Shown in pieces: positions 19,685 through 29,169 of a stretch of DNA of 64,000 nt (positions are counted from its first letter, which is position 1; every line of letters begins with the position of its first letter). Both the position numbers and the translations under genes were made by a program. Origin of the DNA: Pseudocercospora fijiensis CIRAD86 (Eukaryota; Ascomycota; Dothideomycetes; Mycosphaerellales; Mycosphaerellaceae); NCBI RefSeq assembly GCF_000340215.1, contig NW_006921533.1, forward strand, positions 6,353,424 through 6,417,423, written 5' to 3'. Under the pieces are notes generated by a model. It saw only the letters and a program-made list of their open reading frames with translations. It was not told the origin of the DNA and did no database searches.

Positions 19685-20275
19685 TCAATCATACCCGGCA
19701 ATTCCTCGTACAAGATTCATACCAGTCACCACCCAAGTCTTATTCTCGCCTTGACGCTCCCAAATCGTCGAAGAGACCTGTTCCGTACACGTTCCAGCCG
19801 GCAACCCACTAACCTTTTTGAACGACCAGACCTTCGCCTTCAAGCCATTCGCATACACCTCGACGACATTCTCAACAACTTCCAGCCGATAATCAGGCAT
19901 ATGCTTCAACATCTCACGATGTTGTGAGAGATGGAATGCAAGGCTCGAATGCGGATAACCTTTCATCGCACTTGATGATGACACATCCGGATTTTCCTCT
20001 GCGACTCGAAGTTCTTCTCCAATGTGTTTCCAGATCAGAGGATCTGATAGGCCTTCTTCGCTGCACATTAGGGATGAAAGGGTATCGATTAAGTTTGAGA
20101 TGTATAGCGCTGTAGCTGTAGCTGAAATTGAGGCTGAAGGCTTTGTGGATTTTGCGGTGTACTCGAAATTTGGGCATAGGATTTCGAGAGATGGGTGGCG
20201 GATGCCGAGGGCTTTGGGTGGGAGTGCACACTGGTTGGAAGATGGAATGGAGTATCGGCAGGATCTTCGCTGCAT
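19685..20275 (-). CDS. NTF2-like (SnoaL-type fold) hypothetical protein, relative of the 14134 gene
   Basis: A 196-residue intronless frame from ATG 20275. The first ~25 residues are poorly ordered, so translation may begin inside. A helical middle (ATALYISNLIDTLSSLM, DPLIWKHIGEELRV) is followed by HREMLKHMPDYRLEVVENVV, VWSFKKVSGLPAGTC, VSSTIWERQGENKTWVVTG and MNLVRG. From the DYRLEV segment to the end it can be aligned by eye with EYFINVLEL...TSKLTWKR...WLLWKHSMVRG of the protein at 14134-14592, so the two are probably members of one family. It is convergent with the Zn2Cys6 gene (222 bp apart). Function unknown. Confidence 0.6.
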   Translation of the reverse strand: MQRRSCRYSIPSSNQCALPPKALGIRHPSLEILCPNFEYTAKSTKPSASISATATALYISNLIDTLSSLMCSEEGLSDPLIWKHIGEELRVAEENPDVSSSSAMKGYPHSSLAFHLSQHREMLKHMPDYRLEVVENVVEVYANGLKAKVWSFKKVSGLPAGTCTEQVSSTIWERQGENKTWVVTGMNLVRGIAGYD

Positions 20276-20926
20276 GGTCTTCTAAGTCCTGTCCAGACGC
20301 TGATAATGTACCTGAGATGTGTGGTACTTGGAGGTTTGGTTCCAAAGCTCCAGCTGTGCTGCCTGCATGCATGTGCTCGAACAATTGTTCAAAATCCTAT
20401 GTTTCTGTATTAGCCTCCGGCCGTTTTGTTGTTTGTCAATGGAGACATTCAACAACCTATCCAAGAGAGGCTGAGGTATCTACGTTATGATAAAGATTCG
20501 GGTAATCATGCCGCCTTGTATCGAAGGATCGCGTGTGGATGATCAGTCAGCAAACTCTATGAGATGTCTCGGAGAGAGCGGCACCAATGCTCTATTGGAC
20601 CTGTTCCAACGCATATTGACTCCACAAACTCGCGAGAGGTCTGGATGGATTTGAGGTTGATGCCATAGCAAGCATTACTCGTTGATCAAGATGGAGGGGA
20701 TTGGAAGCAAGTTGCAAACAACACTTCTGACTGTGACTGACAACACAATCACGGCCCGACTTTCTTCCGCGAGCGCATCTAACACCTATCACGCTGCACT
20801 TTAGCTCCCTCCTCTGAGAGCTGATCATCGCGCGCGATCGGTAATAGATCAGGTAGTACATAGTACCTCGATCACGCCCGAGTTAAGTCGCATTCCATCT
20901 CTTCCCCATTCCCTCACCTCATCAAA
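20276..20926. other. Intergenic region, no gene seen
   Basis: It holds the upstream regions of the divergent genes at 19685-20275 and 20927-21661. Short ORFs here overlap each other and show no domain or codon pattern. Confidence 0.5.
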
Positions 20927-21661
20927 ATGCACATCGCCCCAATCCGCAATCCCCAACCCTCCACACCCTCCCAAAACACTCCAATGTCCCTACAAGAAAC
21001 CTCCCTCCTCCTCAACCTCCCCTCGGAGCTACGGAACCAAATCTACGAAGAACTCCTCATCCTCAAAAACCACGAGAACCAAAGAAACCCCCGGATCCAC
21101 GCCAACATCCTCCCAACCTGCCACAAGATCCACGCAGAAGCCACCCCGATCCTCTACACCTGCAACACCTTCCTCGCCCACCCAACCCTCCTCGCCGCAT
21201 TGCCGCGCTTCCTCCTCGACCGCCTAACCCTCACACCTCTACCACTCCCCATAACCCACGCGCGCGTCGCGAAATTGATAAAGCGGTTTTTCCTCCACGT
21301 CCGCTTAGACACAGATCCCAGATTTTCGAAAACGCAGGCGACGGAGAGTTTTAGCGGGGTTGAGGAGTTGGAGATAGAAGTTTTCCAGTCGAGTTATGGG
21401 ACGTGTGATTTTGGGGTTTTGAGGTTGTTTGAAGGGATCAGAGGGGTGGGGAGGGCGAGGGTGCAGGGGAGTGTGGGGGATGGGGGGTATGCGAGGTGGT
21501 TGGAAAGGTCTATGATGAGTGGGTGGAAGGAGGAGGTGAGGGGGTTTGAGGAGGAGTTTGTTGGGGGTGGTATGTATGGACCTGACGCAGGTTATGAGTG
21601 GACATTGCTGAGTGTGAGCACAGATCGAGCTTGGGATGCGTGGACACATGGAAATAGGTGA
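20927..21661 (+). CDS. F-box-like / DUF7730-type hypothetical protein
   Basis: A 244-residue intronless frame; a second ATG at 20984 (MSLQETSLLLNLP) is an equally good start. The N-terminal motif SLLLNLPSELRNQIYEELL followed by ILPTCHKIHAEATPILYTCN is the LPxELRxxIYE...CRxxxxExxxxLY pattern of a large family of Dothideomycete F-box-like proteins. The rest is divergent, with an acidic ...EELEIEVF segment. The coding strand changes from very C-rich (20,930-21,300) to very G-rich (21,340-21,580) within the gene. A small 3' intron (GTATGTATGG near 21,571) cannot be excluded. Role perhaps as a substrate adaptor; unproven. Confidence 0.7.
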   Translation: MHIAPIRNPQPSTPSQNTPMSLQETSLLLNLPSELRNQIYEELLILKNHENQRNPRIHANILPTCHKIHAEATPILYTCNTFLAHPTLLAALPRFLLDRLTLTPLPLPITHARVAKLIKRFFLHVRLDTDPRFSKTQATESFSGVEELEIEVFQSSYGTCDFGVLRLFEGIRGVGRARVQGSVGDGGYARWLERSMMSGWKEEVRGFEEEFVGGGMYGPDAGYEWTLLSVSTDRAWDAWTHGNR

Positions 21662-21685
21662 TGTGATGCTCGTTCGACTATCAGA

Positions 21686-23147
21686 TCAGAACGAATCTGA
21701 ACTCCTCCGCAAACCCATCTTCTCGTCCAAAAAACTCGGGCCTTCACTCTCCATCTCCGGCTTATGGATACGCACAAGCGACAAGAAATAATCCTCCAAA
21801 GGCAGCAAATTCAGCAACAATCGTTCGCTATTCCACGCCACGCCGCAAACGATCGCACCTGCCACGGCATCGAGGATGAAATGGTTCGCTGTCGCAATGA
21901 TTGCCACGAGGATCAACAGTGGATATGCCAAGCCTAGCGCAACGCATGAAATTCTCCAAGCGCTGGGGAGCTTTGTTCTGAATCGCCAAAATTTGACGAA
22001 ATGTGTGGTGTCGTTTCGAGAAAGAGGAATTGTAGCGATAGTGAAACCGATGAGCGCCGAGTAGCCGAAGTGAAGGGAAGGCATTGCGGCGTATTGGTTG
22101 CAGAACTGGAAAGATAAGATCGCCAGTCAGTAAATGACAAAAAAAAAATGAGATGGAAGTTGTCACACTCACCTTATTCTGCGTCCAAACACTACTTTCC
22201 CCTCCGGCGCCATGAACAGTATCAACAAACCCATAAGATTTCGCTTCCGTCGCATCCTCCCCCTCATACTCAGCATCACTCAAAAGCCGCGGCGGCATGC
22301 AAGGCCAGACGGTAAAAACGGCAAAAGCCAACAAATTACACATCGCCATCGTGCGTCTCCTCGCCTGATACAACCGCGTGCGCGTCGCCGCCCCAGCCCT
22401 CCGGCGCGCCGTAATCGTGAAATAAAACCACCCGATCAAAAACAAAATCGTGCCGGGAATGTGGATGAAACTATACACACGATTGATCCACAGCATCGCG
22501 TGCGGGTACTGCAAGAAAAATGTCTGAATCCCAGGTTCCCAGAAAATCCCCAGGGCCTGTTCCATTCGAGCGACTTGGAGGGCGTGGTGACGTGCGGTGT
22601 GCACGGTTCCTTGCACGAGGGTGACGGCGGTGAAGGCTCGGGCGAGTTGGTAGATCCAGTAGATGAGGGCCCAGTACCAGACTTCGACGAGGAAGGGGAG
22701 TTTTTGCAGTACACGGCTCAGGAGGCGAGGGGAGAAGGGTCGTGTGTTGGGGGATTTCACGGATCGGGTCCAGCCTAGGAGACTGATTTCTCTGGTTTGC
22801 CATGTTGTTGTTGTTGTTGTATTATCATCTTGATGATGATGGAAAAGGCAGGTTTAGCATGTAGTAATAAAGTAGTATAAATCATCATGAGGAAGCGAGT
22901 TATGTGCTGTGATTGATTGATCCTTACCTTGGGGATTTTTTTCGAGGAATTTATTTTCTGGATTCCACGCTCCTGGATTTTTTTCACTGCGTGGACTTGA
23001 AGATCCGGATTCCAAATTATCATCTCTCTTGTGTATAAATCGCGTAGCGCTGGCACTGGTACTGGTCGTTTCTCGATTTACGAAAGTCCCTCCCACGAGC
23101 AAAGAGATGACGACTAAAGGTTCGATGAAAGCGCCCGCGCCGCCCAT
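21686..23147 (-). CDS. PAP2-superfamily membrane phosphatase (PAP2_3 / Aur1-like)
   Basis: Three exons: 23147-22928, 22774-22173 and 22105-21686; introns 153 bp and 67 bp, both GT-AG. Product 413 residues. Exon 1 (MGGAGAFIEPLVVISLLVGG) is joined by splicing NPQ-GW-TRSVKSPNT; without it the downstream frame lacks any nearby ATG. Several transmembrane segments follow (EVWYWALIYWIYQLARAF, GTILFLIGWFYF, CNLLAFAVFTVWP). The lipid-phosphatase motifs are CMPPRLL, then PSLHFGYSAL (in place of PSGH), then ATANHFILDAVAG with the catalytic His and Asp. PSLH and the spacing point to the PAP2_3 group with inositolphosphoceramide synthase Aur1. It is not Aur1 itself by overall sequence. It is convergent with the gene at 20927, 24 bp apart. 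Confidence 0.8.
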
Positions 23148-24467
23148 TCTAAGATTCCTCAAGCCGTTACGTAGGGTTGGTTCTGTAGTTCTAGTAGAGG
23201 AAGTGCTCACGAGAGCAACAGAGCAGTGGAAATGGAAGTTCTGACAAGGAGGAGACAGAACAGTAAAAAGATCACGCGATCTTATTACCTGCGTGCTCAC
23301 TCACAAAGCTTCTCACTCCTCCTGCTTATTATACAACCTCATGCATGCCCTCTTCATCATAGTTCATATGTACATGAGGTAGTTATCCGTTCCGCGCAGA
23401 GCCGGGGACAACATTATTAACAACAGTACATCATCTTCGGCGATGACACAGCGTGTGTGGCGTCGGCATGCTTTCTGTTGATAGGTGAAGTCACTGGAGC
23501 AGTGGAGGCTCTCATCAGCGCTAGGCGGTGACGGAGTTGCGAGGAAGCCGAGAAGCCGACGACCGCATTTACACTTCACGTAGACGCCGATCAATTGCTA
23601 TCGATAGATCGACGTCCAGCTATGGTAATATATGATGGTATCTAGGGCTGGACTGGGCTAGCAATACCCCAAACAATACTGCATGTTTGTTGCTTGTCAT
23701 CACCAAGACTTCCACGTCGTTGGAAGGGATAAGAAATGCAACGCAAAATGCCAGGAATTTTTCTTTCATACCGAGCGAGTATTTTCCAAGCCAACTCAGC
23801 GCACCTTCGGCTCCGGGCAGAAGGCAATAAGCACTGGTCGCAAGAAAAACGATGACTACAGGAGAGAGATTTTTCGCAACATGTCCGCTAAACAGCAACC
23901 ACTCACTCCCGTGCAAGAGACTTGTCCAAACACACACACCCACACACAAACTACATAGCAAAAGCAAAGCACAGATCCACAATGATTTGCCTTCCCTTTG
24001 AAAACCCCCATCCCCCATCATCCGTCCTCGCCCTCGGGGTATATCCTTCAAGGCCCGTCTTTCCATCCTCGATAGATTCCATCTTCTCCAAGCCATAGAG
24101 GCCATTCTTCCTCTCATCAGACCAGCCCCCAAGATCCATTCGTGTCCGCGCTCGCACTGCGGCAGTATAAACGCCGTTTTGACTAAAAATTAAGAGAGAT
24201 TCGTAAAATCCGCGACTCGCCCAGGGCGTTTTCGTTTCCCCTGCTACCCGCACACACATAGATAGGGACAAAATCAACACGCCAGATCCCGAAAAAAAAA
24301 GTTCGCCAGGCTTTGCAAGCAAAAGCATCCACATGAAATTATGGGTATATTACGAATGGAGGTTCTTCCAACGCCGAGATGAACTAGTGGCCGTGGTAGT
24401 GTGGCCTGTCTGAGGCGCGTCATAATCGTCGACATCTGTCTTCAAAGCATACTGCAGCTTAATTTCT
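23148..24467. other. Intergenic region with only weak ORFs
   Basis: Upstream of the PAP2 gene and downstream of the homeobox gene. It contains (CA)n-rich stretches around 23,930-23,955 and the weak frame at 23951-24334. The homeobox 3' untranslated region probably covers part of it. Confidence 0.4.
23951..24334 (-). CDS. Doubtful small ORF with a signal-peptide-like start
   Basis: 127 codons from an ATG at 24334 (MWMLLLAKPGELFF, then GVLILSLSMCV), hydrophobic at the N-terminus. A second minus frame (23620-24132) with hydrophobic segments overlaps it, which argues that the composition alone creates such frames. No homologue is recognised and the location fits a 3' untranslated region of the homeobox gene. 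Listed only as a candidate. Confidence 0.15.
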   Translation of the reverse strand: MWMLLLAKPGELFFSGSGVLILSLSMCVRVAGETKTPWASRGFYESLLIFSQNGVYTAAVRARTRMDLGGWSDERKNGLYGLEKMESIEDGKTGLEGYTPRARTDDGGWGFSKGRQIIVDLCFAFAM

Positions 24468-26712
24468 TCATTGCTGCTGTCCAAGCGAGTGAGGATCGAC
24501 GAAGAACATTGGTTGGTTCTGCATGTCGAATCCCTGTCCAGGGCTTTGATGGAACATCTGCTGCTCATCCGAGACGTGTTGCATCTGCCCGGGGCTAGAG
24601 TACATCTTGGATTCTTGATAGAGCATGCCATTCTCGGCAGCCGGGCTGTTGAACATCGCTGTCTGATCCTGGGACGGCGTCGAGAAGGAGACGCCGCTAT
24701 CTTGGTGCATCTGGCCAGGCTGTTGGGACGGCGAGTGGTAGTTCGAGCCAGTCGGGTCGTGCTGAGGGCTTTGATAGTTCATCTGCGATTGCCCGTTCAT
24801 GTTAAGGTTGCCATCCGGACCACTTGCCGGCGGCGATTGGAAGTTGAACATGCCTTCCGGCATTGGTGACTGGAAGCTGTCGTCCGCGATCGGGCTTCGG
24901 AAAGGCAGCGCGATCTGCTTGTTAAATGACTCCGACAGGTAAAGTGCTTCGTCACTGAGCTGAGAGTGCTCACCCGGAGTGCCAAAGATATCTGCACTCT
25001 GGCTGCGACCCATGCCATTCAGCGGCGGCGAGTGATCCGCAATGATCGGGTCGCCGTGACTGGTGACAGCAGACAAAGGTGTCGTGCTGGTACCCAGCAT
25101 TGAAGCGGGATCGACAGCCAGGAAACCGTTGTTGAACTGTGGGTTGAAGTGAGTCGACTGCATGCCTTCAGCGGCCGGCGCAGATGTGAAGAATCCTGGC
25201 GTGCCATATTCGCTTGGAGAATTAGCCGTGGTCGCGGACAAGGAGCCATTGAATTGAAGACCCATGTTGTAGCCCGAGGAGGTATCGATGCTCAAGTGAG
25301 GACCAGCAGCGCCGTTAGCAAACCCTTGTGGCACTTGGTGTTGTGGGACCGGTGCAAAGATGTTTGGATCCTGCATGGGTACGTGTGGCGGCTGGTTCTC
25401 TTCCTGGATCAAGAAGGATGGCATTGGTGCTTGCTGCCTGAGCATGTTCAGATCGATCGCCACAGGCACAGAGCGGCTTCGTTGACGCTTGTGGCCGCGG
25501 GGACCTGGTGGGCCCATCAGAGCAGCATTTGGATCCTGCGGTGGGAAGAGGTGCATGCCACTGTGTGGGTGCATCATGTGGTTTGGCTGACTCGCAGGTC
25601 GGTGACCGATGGGAGAAACAGGCGCGGAGACGGCGAAGGCAGTCGGGTCAAAGAAGTTGTTGTGTCGATTCTGATAAGCCTCGAGCGACACGAGCTTCGC
25701 AAGCTGACCGCTGAGGACCTTGGATGGCCCGCCGAGGTGGTGAACCATGACTTGGCTGGCTTGTTGGTCTTCGGTAAAGTCGCCGCATTCGTAGAAGCCG
25801 CCGCTGCCGGAACTGTCCATGTAGAACTTGGGTGGGCGAGTCAATTCAATGACCAGACCTCCAGATCGCTGAGATGCGCCCTCTGCAGCTGCGAGAACAT
25901 CTCCCTGCTCAAGGGTAATATTCTTGATCCACGCAAAAGGGTACTCAATCTTGTATCCGGCGGAGTCGTTATTAATGTAGTAGGTCACGCACGCTTTGTC
26001 GGGTGAATAAAAGATAACCAGATCCATGGTGCTTTGGCCAACGCGTCGCCAAGTGCCAATAGAGAGAGATCGACAGTGGAAGTGCTGGATGACAACCTTG
26101 GCGGAAGATGCATCGGTATTCAGGCAGAGGGAGCCATTGCCATAGGGAGTGTAGCCAGGTCCAACTCTTCCCAGCATTGTGCCTGGGAGTCCCTTTCCAG
26201 GGCCATAGGCTTGCATAGCCAGATACTGACGCATCGACTCAGGTATGCTATCGCAGTCTTCGCCGCTCTCGATACTTCGCTTCGCAATGTTCTTTATCTT
26301 GGCTCGCCTGGGGTCAAGTCAGCATCAATGAATATTTGGGATGAACACCTCATTGGTCCTACCTATTCTGAAACCAGATCTGCACCGATCGCTCGGTCAT
26401 ATTGATCTCGGATGCTATGCGCTCTCGCACAAGCGCGGTCGGTGTTGGGTTCTTATTGAACTCGACCTCCAATGTCATGAGCTGGTCCTGGGTGGCTCTT
26501 TGGCGCTTCTGGTTCTTTTGTTGTTGGGTGAGGGTGCTTTTCCGCGGTGGCCTGCGCGAGGCATTGTTGGAAGCATTGGCATTGGCACTCGATGCATTGC
26601 TGTTGGTGGTGCTTGCGTTGTGGGAAGGTGAAGACTGCGGAGGCGTCATTTTGAGGTTCGCGTCTTGCTGGTGTGGTTGGGCGAGTTGTTGCGGCTGCAT
26701 CACGTCGGCCAT
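24468..26712 (-). CDS. Homeobox transcription factor (HTF1/MoHOX2- and Phx1-like)
   Basis: Exons 26712-26363 and 26307-24468 with a 55-bp intron (GTAGGA...CCCAG) that interrupts the homeodomain third helix and restores WFQNRRAKIKN. Product 729 residues. The start is ATG 26712 ([12 protein letters not shown]). Residues ~50-75 are Asn/Ser/Ala-rich; the homeodomain spans about 90-150 ([38 protein letters not shown]). A conserved downstream domain, [25 protein letters not shown] with [20 protein letters not shown], is typical of the fungal family with Magnaporthe HTF1/MoHOX2 (conidiogenesis) and fission yeast Phx1. The C-terminal ~350 residues are Gln/Pro/Ser-rich, likely activation sequence. The long upstream region fits a developmentally regulated gene. 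Confidence 0.9.
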
Positions 26713-27197
26713 TTGGCCGGCTTTTTCACTGCCTGGTGGTATGATACAATAATGAGATGTGGTTGATTGGTGGCACTGCCGCCGAGATTCGCGTTCGGTC
26801 GGTGTCGAGAGCAAGGCGGATTGGCGAAAGGCGGAGTCCTAGTCCGATAGTTGGAAGCGGGCTAGGGCGTGGATTGAAAGGGATGAAAAGTGTGCTGGTG
26901 TTGTACAGACAGATCCGACGACCAGGCGGACGTGTACGTGTGAATGGAGAGGCCACTGGCTCTTGCGTTGCGGTGCGGCGTTCGGTCGATGCAGCGGGAG
27001 TCGCTCGTCGGTCGATTGGCGATTAATCGGGATCGTATCCAGCGTCGCAGGGAAGCAAGCAATAAAGAAAGTAAGGAGTGTCGCCGTCGGAGCCGGAAAG
27101 AGTGTACGGCTGCCGAAGAGGCTTGAAAGAAGGGCGTCAAAGAAGGGACGAATACAGCATCAAAAGAATGACGATGGCTGTATTCTGCAGCGAGAAT

Positions 27198-27230
27198 AGG
27201 CAGGCAGGCAGGCAGGCGGGCGGGCAGGCG
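27198..27230. repeat. (GGCA)n/(GGCG)n microsatellite
   Basis: AGGCAGGCAGGCAGGCAGGC followed by GGGCGGGCAGGCG; a short tandem array in the homeobox leader region. Confidence 0.85.
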
Positions 27231-27486
27231 ATAGACGACTAGTAAGGACGATAACGAGACGAGCAAGTCAACGTCGGTGTGGAGTGACGATGGGTGAAAT
27301 TAGATGATTGACGACAGGAGACGACACGAGACAGCGGGCAGAGGGCAGTGTGAGCACAGGACAGGCTCAGGACACGCTCGCGCTGAGAAGGGAAGGACGG
27401 GAGTGCGCCTGCTGGCACTGGCACTACTGGCAGCAGGTGGCAGCAGCGCGAGAGGAGTCGGCCGGCCGCGGCGCACGGCCTCGCGG

Positions 27487-27488
<2 letters not shown>

Positions 27489-27525
<37 letters not shown>
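27489..27525. repeat. (GGCACA)n microsatellite
   Basis: About six tandem GGCACA units in the homeobox upstream region. Confidence 0.9.
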
Positions 27526-27526
<1 letters not shown>

Positions 27527-29136
27527 GGCAAGGGCGAGCAGGCAGGCCAAGGCAGGAGCCCCAAACCGGCCTAGCGCGGGATCACCGCGACCATGCAACC
27601 CTGCGCACCACCGCTCCGATCTGTGATTGGGTTGGCCTCGCCCGTCGCCGACCATCCATGCTCGCTTCGAAGCACTGCATGCTGGCTCTGCCTCTGCTGG
27701 TATCGAGTATCGGCGTGGTGCTGGCTCCACCTCCTGAAGTCAGCATCAAGAGCCGGACACCAGCACCAGCAAGCAAGCAACACACCACCCCCACCCGCGA
27801 TGCTCCGGCGCAGAGTTATAGCCCGCGCCTGGTCGACGAGGAAGCCCTCGCCTGTGATGAGCAGTATTGCCATCGTTGATTCATCCGTTCGATCGCGTCA
27901 GAAGCACGATAACACAGTACATATCTGCCTCAAGCCGCCCGGCAGCGCCATGCGATCTGCGGCCTCCGCATCCCTTATAGAGTTGAGCCTCCTCAGCGCT
28001 AGCTGGCAGGCCTAGCACGTCTCGTCTTCCAAAGTCTCAGTATGGAAGTCCGGGCGGGGGCGCCTGAGCCTGAGCCTGTCAGGGTGAAGCAGTCTTGGCC
28101 TTTTCACGGAAACACACATACATACAGCACCACATACCCTACCTCCTACCGCCTTGCAACGCCGCTGTGTTGCCGATGCACGCGACCTGCTCCAATGCTT
28201 GCGTGACGTGAACAATGCGACAAGCGAGCGTAGCACACGCCTTCCAACGCAACTTCCAACATCGTCTTGCACTCACGGCTGTATATAGCCTTCCAAGGTT
28301 GCGACAGATGTGAGAAAAGGGCCTCCATCCGGGAAGCATATCCGCCGTACAGCGTCTACTGTACCGCGGTGCCCGCTTTTTGCCGTCCCGCTCATATGTG
28401 AGACAAGCGCCTGGAGTGCACCAACACTTCTCTCTCACCCGTCACGAAAACAGTACCTGGTATGTGCACTACTTATCCGCACCCGCACCAACCTGAAGAA
28501 GCCAGCGAAAATCACCGCAGGCCTCCTCATCCTCCATCAGCAACATTGATGAGCATCACGAAAAGACGCGTCGACAAGATCTCTACGCGCCCATTCGATG
28601 ACAAGTAACCTTACCTCAGCCCATCCAGTCCTTCCCTTCCCTTCGTCCATGTGCCACCTTCGAATTCTTGTTGGTCAGCTCGATCGCGCGAGAAGATCGA
28701 CGGGAACGGGTACCTGACAGAAGCTCAGGTACGCGCCAGCGGCCAGCCGCCAAAAGCTTTCCCTCCTGAAACCAAACCGGGCCAAAAAAAACCCCCCCAT
28801 GCCATCACGTGCAAGAGGTCGGCGCGCGCGCTTCATGCACGACATCCTGTCCTGTCCTCGATTATTGCAAAGTCTGATAAATTCCTATATGTACACTTGT
28901 TGATGAACTTCTAACATGGAAAGTCGGAAGATAGGTACAGTAGACGCAAACGTGCGCGCACGCACTGACGAAGCGAAGGAACGAAACGAAACGAACGACA
29001 TCATTCACGTCATCGTCGATCCCGCCCGTTGAGACAACCCGCACGTGTCGCAGCTCTTCCTTCTCCCACCTTTGACTTTCTGCTTCCTCGTCGGTTAGCT
29101 ATATATCAGCAACTGCAGGGGTGGCACGGGGCAGCC

Positions 29137-29151
29137 GGAGTTGCTAGCAAC
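29137..29151. repeat. Left copy of a 15-bp direct repeat flanking the RIP block
   Basis: GGAGTTGCTAGCAAC, containing the perfect 12-bp palindrome GTTGCTAGCAAC. The same 15 bases stand at 55727-55741 on the other side of the 26.6-kb repeat block. Confidence 0.7.
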
Positions 29152-29169
29152 GCCAGCCCTACCAAGCCC

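Larger units (their letters stand above)
26713..29136. promoter_or_regulatory. Long gene-free region upstream of the homeobox gene
   Basis: About 2.4 kb between the homeobox start and the RIP block. ORFs of 60-190 codons overlap on both strands but none shows a domain; the largest (27304-27879 plus) is built across a (CAGGCA)n repeat. Minisatellites at 27,198-27,230 and 27,489-27,525 are G/C-rich. The likely content is the homeobox promoter and 5' leader, with a possible non-coding transcript. Confidence 0.5.

Noticed and set aside
23620..24132. 170-codon minus ORF with hydrophobic segments
   Set aside because: Overlaps another frame (23951-24334), no family recognised, and lies in the likely 3' untranslated region of the homeobox gene.
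24350..24631. 93-codon minus ORF overlapping the homeobox 3' end
   Set aside because: Out of frame with the homeobox gene and no intron could be placed convincingly to join it.
27304..27879. 191-codon ORF upstream of the homeobox gene
   Set aside because: Runs through a hexanucleotide microsatellite, overlaps ORFs in other frames, and has no domain.
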